This document shows, piece after piece, positions 7,149 to 16,132 of a DNA stretch of 64,000 bases. The stretch comes from Thermoplasmata archaeon. Lineage in GTDB: Archaea > Thermoplasmatota > Thermoplasmata > Lutacidiplasmatales > SKW197. The notes beneath the pieces are model-generated. The model ran no database searches. It was not told where the DNA came from and saw only the letters and a program-made list of their open reading frames with translations. A program made the translations under genes and the position numbers. Positions within the stretch are counted from its first letter, which is position 1; the number at the start of each line of letters is the position of its first letter. Where the stretch lies: assembly GCA_038874435.1 (NCBI GenBank), contig JAVZCK010000004.1:1-64000 (forward strand). The letters run 5' to 3'.

Positions 7149-10100
7149 CCTTCTGATCCACAGAGTAAAAGCTGCAAGGAAAATGATGGTGATGAAAGCG
7201 GAGTTTAACTCGGGTGCGGCACCTTCCAGAACCTGAATATAGTATTCCTCTGTTTTTGCTGTGTTGCCATTCTCATCCACAGCCACAATGTAGTAATCCA
7301 CACCCTCCATTGTCACTGAGGCTGCAGGAATCGTTGCAGTGTATCCTCCATTTCCATAGATCATTGGAACTGCCACAAAGCTGGATGTCCCATGCACTCT
7401 GTAGTAAAGGGTGACATTCACTATACCCGCATTGTCGGAAACAAAACAATTTACGGTTATTTCTGTGTTGTTGAAGGCAATTGTTACAGGAGTGTGCTCA
7501 ATTGTTGGTGGAACATTGTCCAGACTTTCCACGAAAGCAATATCCCATCGCTCGGCATTCGCAACACTGTCATAATAACTTGCATTTATCACATCACCGT
7601 ATGCCACTTTAAGCACACCAGTGGCATCCGTTGCAGAAAACTGGAGCTGGGCAATGAAAACACCAGTATTTGGCCCTGTTTCTGTGAGTGTGAGTGCCTC
7701 ACCACCTGGCTCACTCTCGCTTCTCACCAGCACACTTACCGTTTCAGCAACTCCAGAATCCACATTTTTCTTCCAATCACGGACCGTAACTGTCGCTATT
7801 GTTTCAAGCTGGGTATAACTTTTTCTATCCATCTTTATCGTTGAAACCCCAAACCAGTTGAGAATTCTCGCAGTTACTTCCACTGCCCCACTTGCATTCT
7901 CTACTTGCACTATATTGAAGCCAGTAAACACGGTTTTAAAGTTGTAAATGCTGCCATTCACGCATGTACCTATGTATTTACCAGTGTTGCCATCAATAAA
8001 AATCTGGAGGACATCACCGTATGAACTCACACCAAGGTTTACCACATCGTACATCTGCCTCCCTGGAACTGGCAAGAGATTTAGAGTAACTCCAGTCATC
8101 AATTCACCTGTCCCTGTAGCAGTCCCACCAGAGGTTTGCAAGGTTCTATCAAACATTGCTCCGAGGTAGTCACGTAAGAACACAGGGTCAACGCCTGGCT
8201 GTGCCTGAGAAGTGCTTCCAAGCCCCCCAGCAATTCTTGGAGAAGAAAACCAGACTTTTCCACCGTTGTTCAGATAAGTTTTCAACTCCGCAATATCTGT
8301 GAGGGTGAGCTGCCCCTGCATTCGTCCCGTTGAACCTGATTCCCAGAAAACTGCATCATAGCTCTGCATTAAACTGGCTGTAGCATGATTTTTTACAGTA
8401 TTCCAGGAATAACCAAGTGTATCAAGAATCCCTTGGTAGGTTCTTTCAAATTCAAAGCCATCATCATCGTCGACAATTAAAATCTGTCCTTTTCTCTCAT
8501 AAATTTTCCAGATGCCTTTTGCAATGTTGTTTGATTTCGTAACTTCTGATTGAGACATGTCCGCTTTAACCCAGATTTCAAAATCGCCCCATCTTGGCAT
8601 TGTTGCCTGAATTGTTGCAGTGGCATTTCCGTAGCCAGAAATTGAGGAGATTGTTGCATTACCAAGAAGATTTTCCTGGGAAATGTTGCCTGCGTAAAAC
8701 GATACATTCACATTGCTTACAGATGTTGGTGCATTGTTGTAAATCCTTGCTGAAATGTTTACAGTTGTGTTGTAAATGCAGGGTTCATCAAGAACTGGCT
8801 TATCAACTGCAATGTCCGATGTTGGAGAGAAGTAAACCTCAAAAGTTATGGTATTGCCTGGCTTTGAAAAGTTTGCAAAAACAATTCCAGATTTGGTGTA
8901 AGGGGAGTTGGCAGAAGAGTTTGGGGATGTAGCATCGCTCATTCCAGTTGTGTCATCACTCCAGAGGTCTGTTGGTTCTCCGCGATTCAGGTTAAGCTGC
9001 AACTCCTGGGTCCCATCTCTCCCATCAAATTCCTCTACATCCAGAAAATACCTTGCTGGATTTGTCTGAGAGCCGTAAGTGTCCAGATGCCAGATTATTG
9101 CACCACTTGCGAGTGCCAGGCGATCAAATTTGGCACCGCAGTTTGTGGTGATGTATTCAACATAGAACCATTGGGTGCCTGAGATGTTTATCTGGATAAG
9201 GGATTTTGCAATTTCTCTTGGCTGTAAGTTCACGACCTGGCTCTGAGAAATGTAAGTCGGGGTTATCCAGCCCTGGTGAGTTTTTGAGTAGGGGTTGAAG
9301 TGAAGCGGATTTGAGCCTGCGGGATTTCCATACCAGCAGCCACCAGCCATCACATCCCAATCTCCAGTCCCCATTGATTTGTAAGTAGTATCATAGAAAT
9401 CCATCTCGCCAATGCTGTGGCCCATTTCATGGACATAAACACCGATTGCAGCATCAACATCTGGACCAGTATTGCAGGCCCCAAGGTAAACGCCATCGTT
9501 TGTTTGCAGAGATGCCCAGGAAGCATGAGACCAAATGTGCTCTGCAGTGTTGGCGGTTGCAGCAGCATCTGGTCCAGCATGAATCACAATTACCATATCT
9601 ACATAGCCATCACCATCGTTGTCATAATTCGAGAAATTCACTGCGGCATCAGCCTGGGGAAGAATTTCCTCAAGCATGTCATCCACATATCTGCCAGAAT
9701 CCCAGGAATAATAACTCATTGTGTGATTTGAATGAAATACACCATACACATCAATAACTGGGTCAAAGGCACCAAATGAGTTTTCAAGGTAGAATTCCCT
9801 GAGAGAGCCTGATGGGAATGTGTTTAGGCTTGATAGCATATTCTGGAAGTAAGTGCTGTCATGCACAAAACTGCAATCAGTGAAATCCATCAGCAAGGCC
9901 ACATACTTTGCCTGGCCACTGCTACGGTGCTGGTAAAGGTAAGAAAAGAGGTTCTCTCTCACATCTTTACTATCTCCAATCCAGATGCTTGCTGTTCTTC
10001 CAATCCCTTTTTCTGCTGGTGGTAAATCACTGCCCACAATTCCACCAGGTACCAGTCCCTGCCTTGTTTTCTCTGCGTATTTCCAGTAGCCATCTGCATC

Positions 10101-10361
10101 CCTGACAACAGTATAGCCATTGTGCTCCAGTTTCCCGCCAATCTCAGCACCTGTAAGGTATGCCTCGAAACTGCTTCCATCAGGTTGTGTAAGAATTATT
10201 GGCTTGTTTATCGGTGGGACAAAATCGAACACACCATTCCAGGGCATAACTGGGGATACACTTGCTGTAGCCTTCATATTCAGAGTGGTTGTTGCAAGAA
10301 AACCGACGATGATTATTATCAGAACGGCACGCTTGCCCTGATAAAGTTCTCCAGATTTCAT
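7134..10361 (-). CDS. Secreted M6-family (immune inhibitor A-like) metalloprotease
   Basis: A large exported protease of 1075 aa. Residues 10-30 are a hydrophobic signal segment. The catalytic domain (about 150-480) has the zinc motif HEMGH (311-315) with Asp at 321, and an EF-hand-like calcium loop (NYDNDGDGYVD, 245-255), both typical of peptidase family M6. It is followed by a CARDB-like Ig domain (about 510-610), a segment opening with ILIVDDDDG that resembles ThuA/glutamine-amidotransferase-like modules, further beta-sandwich domains, and a C-terminal transmembrane anchor (FITIIFLAAFTLW) with a short basic tail. It is probably tethered to the outer face of the membrane and digests external protein. 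A TATA-like GATATAGG lies 25 bp before the ATG. It overlaps the convergent neighbour by 15 bp. Confidence 0.9.
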   Translation of the reverse strand: MKSGELYQGKRAVLIIIIVGFLATTTLNMKATASVSPVMPWNGVFDFVPPINKPIILTQPDGSSFEAYLTGAEIGGKLEHNGYTVVRDADGYWKYAEKTRQGLVPGGIVGSDLPPAEKGIGRTASIWIGDSKDVRENLFSYLYQHRSSGQAKYVALLMDFTDCSFVHDSTYFQNMLSSLNTFPSGSLREFYLENSFGAFDPVIDVYGVFHSNHTMSYYSWDSGRYVDDMLEEILPQADAAVNFSNYDNDGDGYVDMVIVIHAGPDAAATANTAEHIWSHASWASLQTNDGVYLGACNTGPDVDAAIGVYVHEMGHSIGEMDFYDTTYKSMGTGDWDVMAGGCWYGNPAGSNPLHFNPYSKTHQGWITPTYISQSQVVNLQPREIAKSLIQINISGTQWFYVEYITTNCGAKFDRLALASGAIIWHLDTYGSQTNPARYFLDVEEFDGRDGTQELQLNLNRGEPTDLWSDDTTGMSDATSPNSSANSPYTKSGIVFANFSKPGNTITFEVYFSPTSDIAVDKPVLDEPCIYNTTVNISARIYNNAPTSVSNVNVSFYAGNISQENLLGNATISSISGYGNATATIQATMPRWGDFEIWVKADMSQSEVTKSNNIAKGIWKIYERKGQILIVDDDDGFEFERTYQGILDTLGYSWNTVKNHATASLMQSYDAVFWESGSTGRMQGQLTLTDIAELKTYLNNGGKVWFSSPRIAGGLGSTSQAQPGVDPVFLRDYLGAMFDRTLQTSGGTATGTGELMTGVTLNLLPVPGRQMYDVVNLGVSSYGDVLQIFIDGNTGKYIGTCVNGSIYNFKTVFTGFNIVQVENASGAVEVTARILNWFGVSTIKMDRKSYTQLETIATVTVRDWKKNVDSGVAETVSVLVRSESEPGGEALTLTETGPNTGVFIAQLQFSATDATGVLKVAYGDVINASYYDSVANAERWDIAFVESLDNVPPTIEHTPVTIAFNNTEITVNCFVSDNAGIVNVTLYYRVHGTSSFVAVPMIYGNGGYTATIPAASVTMEGVDYYIVAVDENGNTAKTEEYYIQVLEGAAPELNSAFITIIFLAAFTLWIRRSNFT

Positions 10362-10382
10362 ACAAAAAATAATGCATCCTTC

Positions 10383-10389
10383 CTATATC
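10383..10389 (-). promoter_or_regulatory. TATA-like box of the M6 protease gene
   Basis: GATATAG on the minus strand, centred about 25 bp upstream of the ATG at 10361, again a leaderless arrangement. Confidence 0.45.
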
Positions 10390-10422
10390 AAATTTTTGGA
10401 AGGTGTTCAAAGCGCTCCAAGG

Positions 10423-11391
10423 TTATGAGTCTTTTCTTGAGACGACCAAACAAGCACCCATTAAGAGCATACCAAAAAAGCACATAAGTCCCCATATAAT
10501 CCACTGGTATGTCGCAAGAGAAAGAGAGGAGTTGGTTGCAAAACTTGGCCCTGCTGCAAGCATATGGAATAGAGAGTTCATGAGTTGTAAGCATAGAATG
10601 GCGCTAAGGATACCAGGAATTATGGCTAAGAAGAGAAGTTTTCGTCGTAGGTCTGATAAGATTGCACTTAGGAGAAGCACGGAGGTAGACCAGAAAACAA
10701 AAACACTACCTAAGTATAATATTGAAACGAGCGTCGTGAGTTGAGTAAATGGAGGATTGTTTTGGATGATGAAGCACTGACGCATGATATCAAACAGGAG
10801 AATAGAAACAAACATCGAAGAGATTACCCACACGGCAAAAAAAATACCTCCAATAGCTACTCGCTTCTGATGAACTTCCGAATATGCTCTTCGTCCTGCG
10901 ACAATAAAAAGCACACCTGCAACCGCAATTAGAACGCCGATGCTCTGCAGTCCAATAGTAGTGGATATTGCAGTAAGCAATCCAGGTGTAGTAGAGAGGT
11001 CCAGAAATGGCGGGAAAAATCCAACGGCATAGATAAGAAAACCAAATCCGAGAAGCAGGGAACCCTTTTCCGTCCTGTTTCTACCTATTTTCCGCTCGAC
11101 CTCCCACTCAATTTTAGGATATCTCTCTGTAAAGAAGAACCAGAAGTACAGCGGATAGGTGACAAATGGAAAAAGAATGCTAGCAACTATCCAGATTAGT
11201 CCATCCAATCCTCTATCTTCAATGTCCCTGTAAATAAAAAGGCCTATTAGTATCCCTCCAGTGAGATAAAACAAAAGGAAGGAAAGGAGGCATACTACAT
11301 CATCGTTTTCAGTGGCAATACTCATGTTCGCATTTAATAGCAAACTAATTCCAATCAAACCTCCTGTTATCCTACCAATTTGTGGTTTCAT
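10423..11391 (-). CDS. Polytopic membrane protein of unknown function
   Basis: A protein of 322 aa with about eight predicted membrane helices (for example VVCLLSFLLFYLTGGILIG, IWIVASILFPFVTYPLYFWF, LLLSAILSDL region) and a short Arg/Lys-rich loop after the third helix (ERKIGRNRTEKG). I do not recognise the family. The frame runs back to 11595, but the ATG at 11391 fits the TATA-like GCTTAAAATC at 11411-11420 and removes an upstream stretch that overlaps the divergent gene. Confidence 0.55.
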   Translation of the reverse strand: MKPQIGRITGGLIGISLLLNANMSIATENDDVVCLLSFLLFYLTGGILIGLFIYRDIEDRGLDGLIWIVASILFPFVTYPLYFWFFFTERYPKIEWEVERKIGRNRTEKGSLLLGFGFLIYAVGFFPPFLDLSTTPGLLTAISTTIGLQSIGVLIAVAGVLFIVAGRRAYSEVHQKRVAIGGIFFAVWVISSMFVSILLFDIMRQCFIIQNNPPFTQLTTLVSILYLGSVFVFWSTSVLLLSAILSDLRRKLLFLAIIPGILSAILCLQLMNSLFHMLAAGPSFATNSSLSLATYQWIIWGLMCFFGMLLMGACLVVSRKDS

Positions 11392-11410
11392 GTAATCACC
11401 AACATTGCCT

Positions 11411-11434
11411 GATTTTAAGCGGTCAAAATATTTA
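11411..11434. promoter_or_regulatory. Back-to-back promoters of two membrane protein genes
   Basis: GCTTAAAATC (minus strand, 11411-11420) is about 25 bp from the ATG at 11391. ATATTTAT (plus strand, 11427-11434) is about 30 bp from the ATG at 11462. The two elements lie side by side. Confidence 0.45.
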
Positions 11435-11461
11435 TTATTTTCCAATGCATATAACAATACT

Positions 11462-11824
11462 ATGAACAAAGTACTAGTGGTTTGGTTTTTTCTCTGGATT
11501 TTCGCCTCAATTGGTGTGTTTCTGCTATGCGTGATGCTGAAGAGCACAATGCTTGCAGGCATCTTTTTGTTTGCTGGTTTTATCATTGCAGCCATTGCTC
11601 AGCTTGCCTTCGGCACTGCGTCCTGGGGTTTTACAGGGAGGGGCCCTGCAGTCAGACCAATGCCGTATGTCACAAGATTTTCCACATTTATGAAAGGGAT
11701 TGCAAGAGATAGATACATGCTAGAAAGCCAGTACGAATGGAACATTGGTTTCGGGTTAACTCTCTTTGGCATCCTTATGTTTGTGGGAGGGCTTCTAGCT
11801 TCTGCATACCTCCGGGTGTATTAA
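11462..11824 (+). CDS. Small membrane protein, three helices
   Basis: A protein of 120 aa with membrane segments at about 5-25, 28-50 and 94-115 and a soluble loop between the second and third (GRGPAVRPMPYVTRF). No family recognised. The start is the ATG at 11462 with an upstream TATA box, not the longer frame beginning at 11405. It ends 1 bp before the convergent permease gene. Confidence 0.5.
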   Translation: MNKVLVVWFFLWIFASIGVFLLCVMLKSTMLAGIFLFAGFIIAAIAQLAFGTASWGFTGRGPAVRPMPYVTRFSTFMKGIARDRYMLESQYEWNIGFGLTLFGILMFVGGLLASAYLRVY

Positions 11825-11825
11825 C

Positions 11826-13442
11826 TCACAGATTCCAGGCAATGAACAGCGCATTCAGAATCCCAGTGATTATTGTTATGAGAACCACGGCAACCAAATG
11901 CTTCTGCATCACTCTGCTTTCCAGTGAGGCATCACCGTTTATTGTTACCACTGCATTGTTGATTTTTGAAGGCGTTATTGCACTTGCTATTCCGCCACCA
12001 TTTGCATGTGCAGCATAGGTTGTCAGGAACTGGCTGTCAGTCAACTCAATTTTCTGAGCTATGTTTTTCTGGATTGGATAGAACATCACATTTGAACTCG
12101 CCTCGCTACCACCCACAACTGCGCCAAAGAGCCCAAGCCAGGCAGCTACATAGACGAAAGAGGCCCCGAACACAGAGGCAAGGGAACTTGCAACGATAAC
12201 ATTCATGTTAAAGTCATTGTAGGCATCACCGGGCACAAGTTTTCCATCTACCACATGCATTGCACTCCAAGCCATTATGTAGGCAATTGCAAAGAAGAGT
12301 GAGTAAGCCAGGAACGGCTGGAGAATTCTACCAGCCCAGAGTTTTGTCACCTTCTTTACCTGTCCTGACTTCAATTTTAGCAACGGAATTGCAATCAAAC
12401 AAGCAAGGAAAATCCAGGTGTAAATTTGAATCAGCACATCAAAATCAACTGGCTTATCATAGATGTAGAACGCAGGGCCATCCACTGCCTTCAGTATCTG
12501 AGTAACCTGGGGCACGCTTATCACCAGTGCAAACGCAATTAGCACGAGCCATGGCGAGATTGCCCAGAGGAATTTTCTCGTGTCAAATTTTTCAGAACTT
12601 GTGTGCTTTGAGGCAGAGAGAATGTAAAGCACAAACATTGTGAAGGCACCAGCAAGTACACCTATGAGAAGCACAGGTGCACCGGCAAGCACAAAAACAA
12701 GGGCTGAAATGCCTATGGAAATCCCAGACACAATTGCGGAAAACCAGCCCTTTCTTACCGATTCAAAACCACCAATCATGTAGAGCATTGCAAACGAAAT
12801 TAGGGTTGAGAGTACTGGTAGATAGAGGCAGATTTTGTAGGAAAGGAGCACTGGGTCTATGCCGAACAGTGAAGCGGGTAGCGTTACTGGAATTGAGAGC
12901 AATGCGAAGGAAGTGGTGGCGTTGTAGCCAAGCACGGCAATGGAGACAGCGGAAAACGGGTCAAAGCCCATTGCAACTAGCAACGGAGGGAAAAGGGAAG
13001 GTGTCACGACACCCAGCGATGTGACAAACGAGCCAAATCCCACGCCAATAAAGATTGCCTGCTCCTCTTTAGTGGTGGCAACCCTTTTTATTGCAGCAGA
13101 AATTACATCGAGGGCGTTTGCCTCCTTCATCAGAAAAATGAGATACATTGTGAAAAGCACAGCGATAGTAATTCCAAACGATTTAATTATGCCATAGAGC
13201 GAGGCAGCAAGGGCAACATCTATGCCTGTGTGGAAGTAAGTGACTGCGAGCACGAGAGCCACAATCCAGCCAATTACTGCCATTGTTGCTCCGCTCTGCC
13301 GAAACATTATTATGCCGAGAAAAACAAGGATTAGAGGAAAGAGTGCAAGCGTCACTCCTGTGTAAATTACAGCACTGACTAAAATCGCCAGCGTGACTAG
13401 AAGAAAAATCACAAAATCTCTGTCCATCTTCATTTTCATCAC
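11826..13442 (-). CDS. L-lactate permease family (LctP) transporter
   Basis: An integral membrane protein of 538 aa with about 12-14 helices. It matches the LctP family in length and in conserved stretches such as GFGSFVTSLGVVTPSLFPPL, GYNATTSFALLSIPVTLP and the C-terminal AWLGLFGAVVGGSEASSNV, the family's characteristic Gly/Ser-rich loop. Family members take up lactate or glycolate with protons. Here it is the last gene of an operon with two aryl-acid CoA ligases (ATGA overlap with the one upstream), so it may import the acid that those enzymes activate; that substrate is inference. Confidence 0.85.
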   Translation of the reverse strand: MMKMKMDRDFVIFLLVTLAILVSAVIYTGVTLALFPLILVFLGIIMFRQSGATMAVIGWIVALVLAVTYFHTGIDVALAASLYGIIKSFGITIAVLFTMYLIFLMKEANALDVISAAIKRVATTKEEQAIFIGVGFGSFVTSLGVVTPSLFPPLLVAMGFDPFSAVSIAVLGYNATTSFALLSIPVTLPASLFGIDPVLLSYKICLYLPVLSTLISFAMLYMIGGFESVRKGWFSAIVSGISIGISALVFVLAGAPVLLIGVLAGAFTMFVLYILSASKHTSSEKFDTRKFLWAISPWLVLIAFALVISVPQVTQILKAVDGPAFYIYDKPVDFDVLIQIYTWIFLACLIAIPLLKLKSGQVKKVTKLWAGRILQPFLAYSLFFAIAYIMAWSAMHVVDGKLVPGDAYNDFNMNVIVASSLASVFGASFVYVAAWLGLFGAVVGGSEASSNVMFYPIQKNIAQKIELTDSQFLTTYAAHANGGGIASAITPSKINNAVVTINGDASLESRVMQKHLVAVVLITIITGILNALFIAWNL

Positions 13443-14725
13443 CTGTTATCAATCACCCGTTTCGCCTTGATTGTGTCCTTTGGAATCGTTCCTGGCTCCA
13501 GAATCTTCACTTCAGGTGTTAAAAGGAGCACAAGTTTGAGTTCATTCTGCAATTTCTTTTCAAGTTCCTGCTTCACCTCTTCGCTTAGCTTTTCCTTGCT
13601 CTCCACCTCTACGCTGAGTTTGTCCATATCTCCCTTCTTTCCAATCACAATCCGGTAATTTAGCCCTACCTTTTCATTTTGCATCAGCACATGCTCTATC
13701 TGTCCTGGGAACACATTTGTCCCGCTAATGATTATCATGTCGTCAGTTCTTCCCTTTATCTGACTATGCTTTATGTGGGTTCTACCGCACTCGCATTTTT
13801 TCACATCGTAAAGGAAAGCCAGGTCATGTGTTCTGAAACGAAGGATGGGCATACCTTCTTTTGTGAGAGTGGTAAGCACCAATTCTCCATACTCCTCCTT
13901 TTCCACTTCCTCACCTGTTTTCGGGTCAACACATTCTACAAAGAAATGGTCTTCCCAAAGATGCAAGCCATCATGGATATGACAGTCAGTTGAAACGCCA
14001 GGTCCACACATTTCAGTGAGTCCATAAATGTCATAAACATCCATATTCCACAACTCCGCAAGTTTCTTCTTCAAGCCAGGTGTAAACATCTCCGAACCAA
14101 AAATTCCTCGCCTTACCTTCAGCTCGGTTGCTGGGTTAATTCCCATGCTGAGTGCCACCTGGCCAAGATGGGCAGCATAGGAGACCACACCAGAGATGAA
14201 GGTTGTACCATAGTATTTCATCAATTGAATCTGCCGTTCACTTTGTCCCATTCCACTTGGAATTACCAGGGCGCCCACTTTCTGTGCCCCATAGTGGAAT
14301 CCAAAAGCTCCAGTGAAAGTTCCGTAGGGAATTGGATTCTGGAAAATATCTTTTTTTGTCATGCCCGCCATCACAAGGCATCTGGCCATCACCTCGCTCC
14401 ATACTTCCAAGTCGTTTCGAGTGTAGCACACAGTTACTGGCACACCTGTTGTGCCTGATGAGGCATGGAGTTCTACACACTCATCCAGTTTCACGGCAAG
14501 CATCCCGAAAGGTGCAGATTCTCGCAGGTTGTCCTTTGTAGTAAAAGGCAATTTTTTTATGTCCTTGAGTTTCTTTATGTCATCTGGCCTCACACCTGAT
14601 GCCTTCATTGCATTCCTATAGAAAGGTACCTTGTAGCACTGCCGAACAACTGCCTTCAACCTTTTCAGTTTCAATCTATCCAGTTCTGCCCTCTTCATTG
14701 TTTCGTATTTTTTGTTGAAAAACAT
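13439..14725 (-). CDS. Phenylacetate-CoA ligase family AMP-forming enzyme (second copy)
   Basis: An adenylate-forming ligase of 428 aa of the PaaK type: it joins an (aryl)acetic acid to CoA with ATP. The P-loop ELHASSGTTGVPVTV, the adenylate-binding DIYGLTEMCGPG and the RTHDL hinge motif are present, followed by the small C-terminal domain with IKGRTDDMIIISGTNVFPGQIE. The preferred start is the ATG at 14725, with AGGAGTGA four bases upstream; a longer frame to 14752 would overlap the preceding gene. It shares an operon with a clearly related ligase and the permease. Two PaaK paralogues side by side occur in archaea that ferment amino acids through aryl-pyruvates. Confidence 0.85.
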   Translation of the reverse strand: MFFNKKYETMKRAELDRLKLKRLKAVVRQCYKVPFYRNAMKASGVRPDDIKKLKDIKKLPFTTKDNLRESAPFGMLAVKLDECVELHASSGTTGVPVTVCYTRNDLEVWSEVMARCLVMAGMTKKDIFQNPIPYGTFTGAFGFHYGAQKVGALVIPSGMGQSERQIQLMKYYGTTFISGVVSYAAHLGQVALSMGINPATELKVRRGIFGSEMFTPGLKKKLAELWNMDVYDIYGLTEMCGPGVSTDCHIHDGLHLWEDHFFVECVDPKTGEEVEKEEYGELVLTTLTKEGMPILRFRTHDLAFLYDVKKCECGRTHIKHSQIKGRTDDMIIISGTNVFPGQIEHVLMQNEKVGLNYRIVIGKKGDMDKLSVEVESKEKLSEEVKQELEKKLQNELKLVLLLTPEVKILEPGTIPKDTIKAKRVIDNR

Positions 14726-14729
14726 GCTT

Positions 14730-16037
14730 TCACTCCTTTTTTCTGAGGTCAATCACATGTTTTGCCTTACCCTCAACTCTTGGCAGTGTGCCTGGTTGCA
14801 TCAATTCTACATTTGCATGAATGCTCAAAACACTGAGCAAATCACTTTCAACTCTCGCCTTCAGTTTTCCAAGGTCGTAGTCCTTCTTTGTTGCAATCTC
14901 TGGCTTTAGCTCAACCTGGACATTGAGACGGTCTAGTTTGTCATGGGTTACAAGAATTTGGTAGAATTCCGCAAGTTCGGGTATCTGCATGAGCACATGT
15001 TCTATCTGGCTCGGGAATACATTCACGCCACCGATGATGAGCATGTCATCGCTCCTGCCTTTGATTCTCATTATCCTAGGATGTTGTCTTCCACACTCAC
15101 ATTCTTCCCAAACAATTCTTGCAAGGTCTCTTGTCCGATACCTCAGAATTGGCATCGCCTCCCTGTTGAGCATTGTCACCACAAGCTCGCCTTCCTTCCC
15201 TTCCTCAAGAACCTCTCCAGTCTCAGGATTTATCGTCTCAATGTAAAATTCATCTCCCCAGACATGCAGTCCATTTTGCTCGGGGCATTCACAGGCAACG
15301 CCTGGCCCATAAAGTTCTGACATGCCATAACAATCAATTGCAAGCATTCCAAATGTATCCTGGATTTTCTTTCTGGCTTCTTCACTCCATGGTTCGGCAC
15401 CGAAAAGTCCAACACGGATTCGCAAGTCCTTTCTCGGGTCAAGTCCTTCTGCCCTGACTGCCTCACAGAGGTAGAGTGCGTAAGAAGGAGTACAAGCAAT
15501 TACGGTAGTTCCAAAGTCCTTCATCAGCATAATCTGGCGTTTGGTGTTTCCAGTTGCCGCAGGCACAACCATCGCACCTATTCTTTCAGCCCCATAATGG
15601 AACCCAAGTCCTCCAGTAAAAAGCCCATAACCATACATGTTCTGGACAATGTCTTTTGGTGTAATACCAGCACAGTCGTAGAGCCGTGCCATTAATCTTG
15701 TCCAGGTTTCGAGGTCTTTTCTTGTGTAATAAACAACCTTTGGTTTTCCAGTGGTGCCGGAAGATGCATGGATTCTTACAATTTTCTCAGGGTTCACAGC
15801 CATCAGTCCGAATGGGTAATTTTGTGCAAAATCCTCCTTTGTTGTAAACGGAATCTTTGCCACATCCTCAATTCTTTTTATGCTGTCAGGTGTTATACCT
15901 GCTGCCTTGAATTTCTGCTTTATCACAGGCACTCTTCTATAGGCGTAGTTCACAATCTTTTTCATCTTTCTTTCCTGGAGCTTTCGGATTTTGTCAGCAC
16001 TCATCAATTGTAAACTGCGTTCAAACATGCTAATCAC
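14730..16037 (-). CDS. Phenylacetate-CoA ligase family AMP-forming enzyme (first copy)
   Basis: A PaaK-type ligase of 435 aa, first gene of the operon. Motifs are RIHASSGTTGKPKVV (ATP/phosphate loop), CYGMSELYGPG, RYRTRDL and IKGRSDDMLIIGGVNVFPSQIE. It is closely similar along its length to the second copy downstream, so the pair arose by tandem duplication. They may differ in substrate, for example phenylacetate against indoleacetate, which sequence alone does not show. The GTG at 16037 is 28 bp from a TATA-like CTTTTAT at 16061-16067; an ATG at 16028 is an equally reasonable start. Confidence 0.87.
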   Translation of the reverse strand: MISMFERSLQLMSADKIRKLQERKMKKIVNYAYRRVPVIKQKFKAAGITPDSIKRIEDVAKIPFTTKEDFAQNYPFGLMAVNPEKIVRIHASSGTTGKPKVVYYTRKDLETWTRLMARLYDCAGITPKDIVQNMYGYGLFTGGLGFHYGAERIGAMVVPAATGNTKRQIMLMKDFGTTVIACTPSYALYLCEAVRAEGLDPRKDLRIRVGLFGAEPWSEEARKKIQDTFGMLAIDCYGMSELYGPGVACECPEQNGLHVWGDEFYIETINPETGEVLEEGKEGELVVTMLNREAMPILRYRTRDLARIVWEECECGRQHPRIMRIKGRSDDMLIIGGVNVFPSQIEHVLMQIPELAEFYQILVTHDKLDRLNVQVELKPEIATKKDYDLGKLKARVESDLLSVLSIHANVELMQPGTLPRVEGKAKHVIDLRKKE

Positions 16038-16060
16038 GAAAGAGCGGAAATATTGGTGGG

Positions 16061-16067
16061 ATAAAAG
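16061..16067 (-). promoter_or_regulatory. TATA-like box of the CoA-ligase operon
   Basis: CTTTTAT on the minus strand, 28 bp before the GTG at 16037 and 37 bp before the alternative ATG. Confidence 0.4.
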
Positions 16068-16132
16068 GTTTTACTTCGGTCGTTGAAAAACATTAAATAC
16101 CAGAAAATCCATATGTATTGATTGGTGACAGA

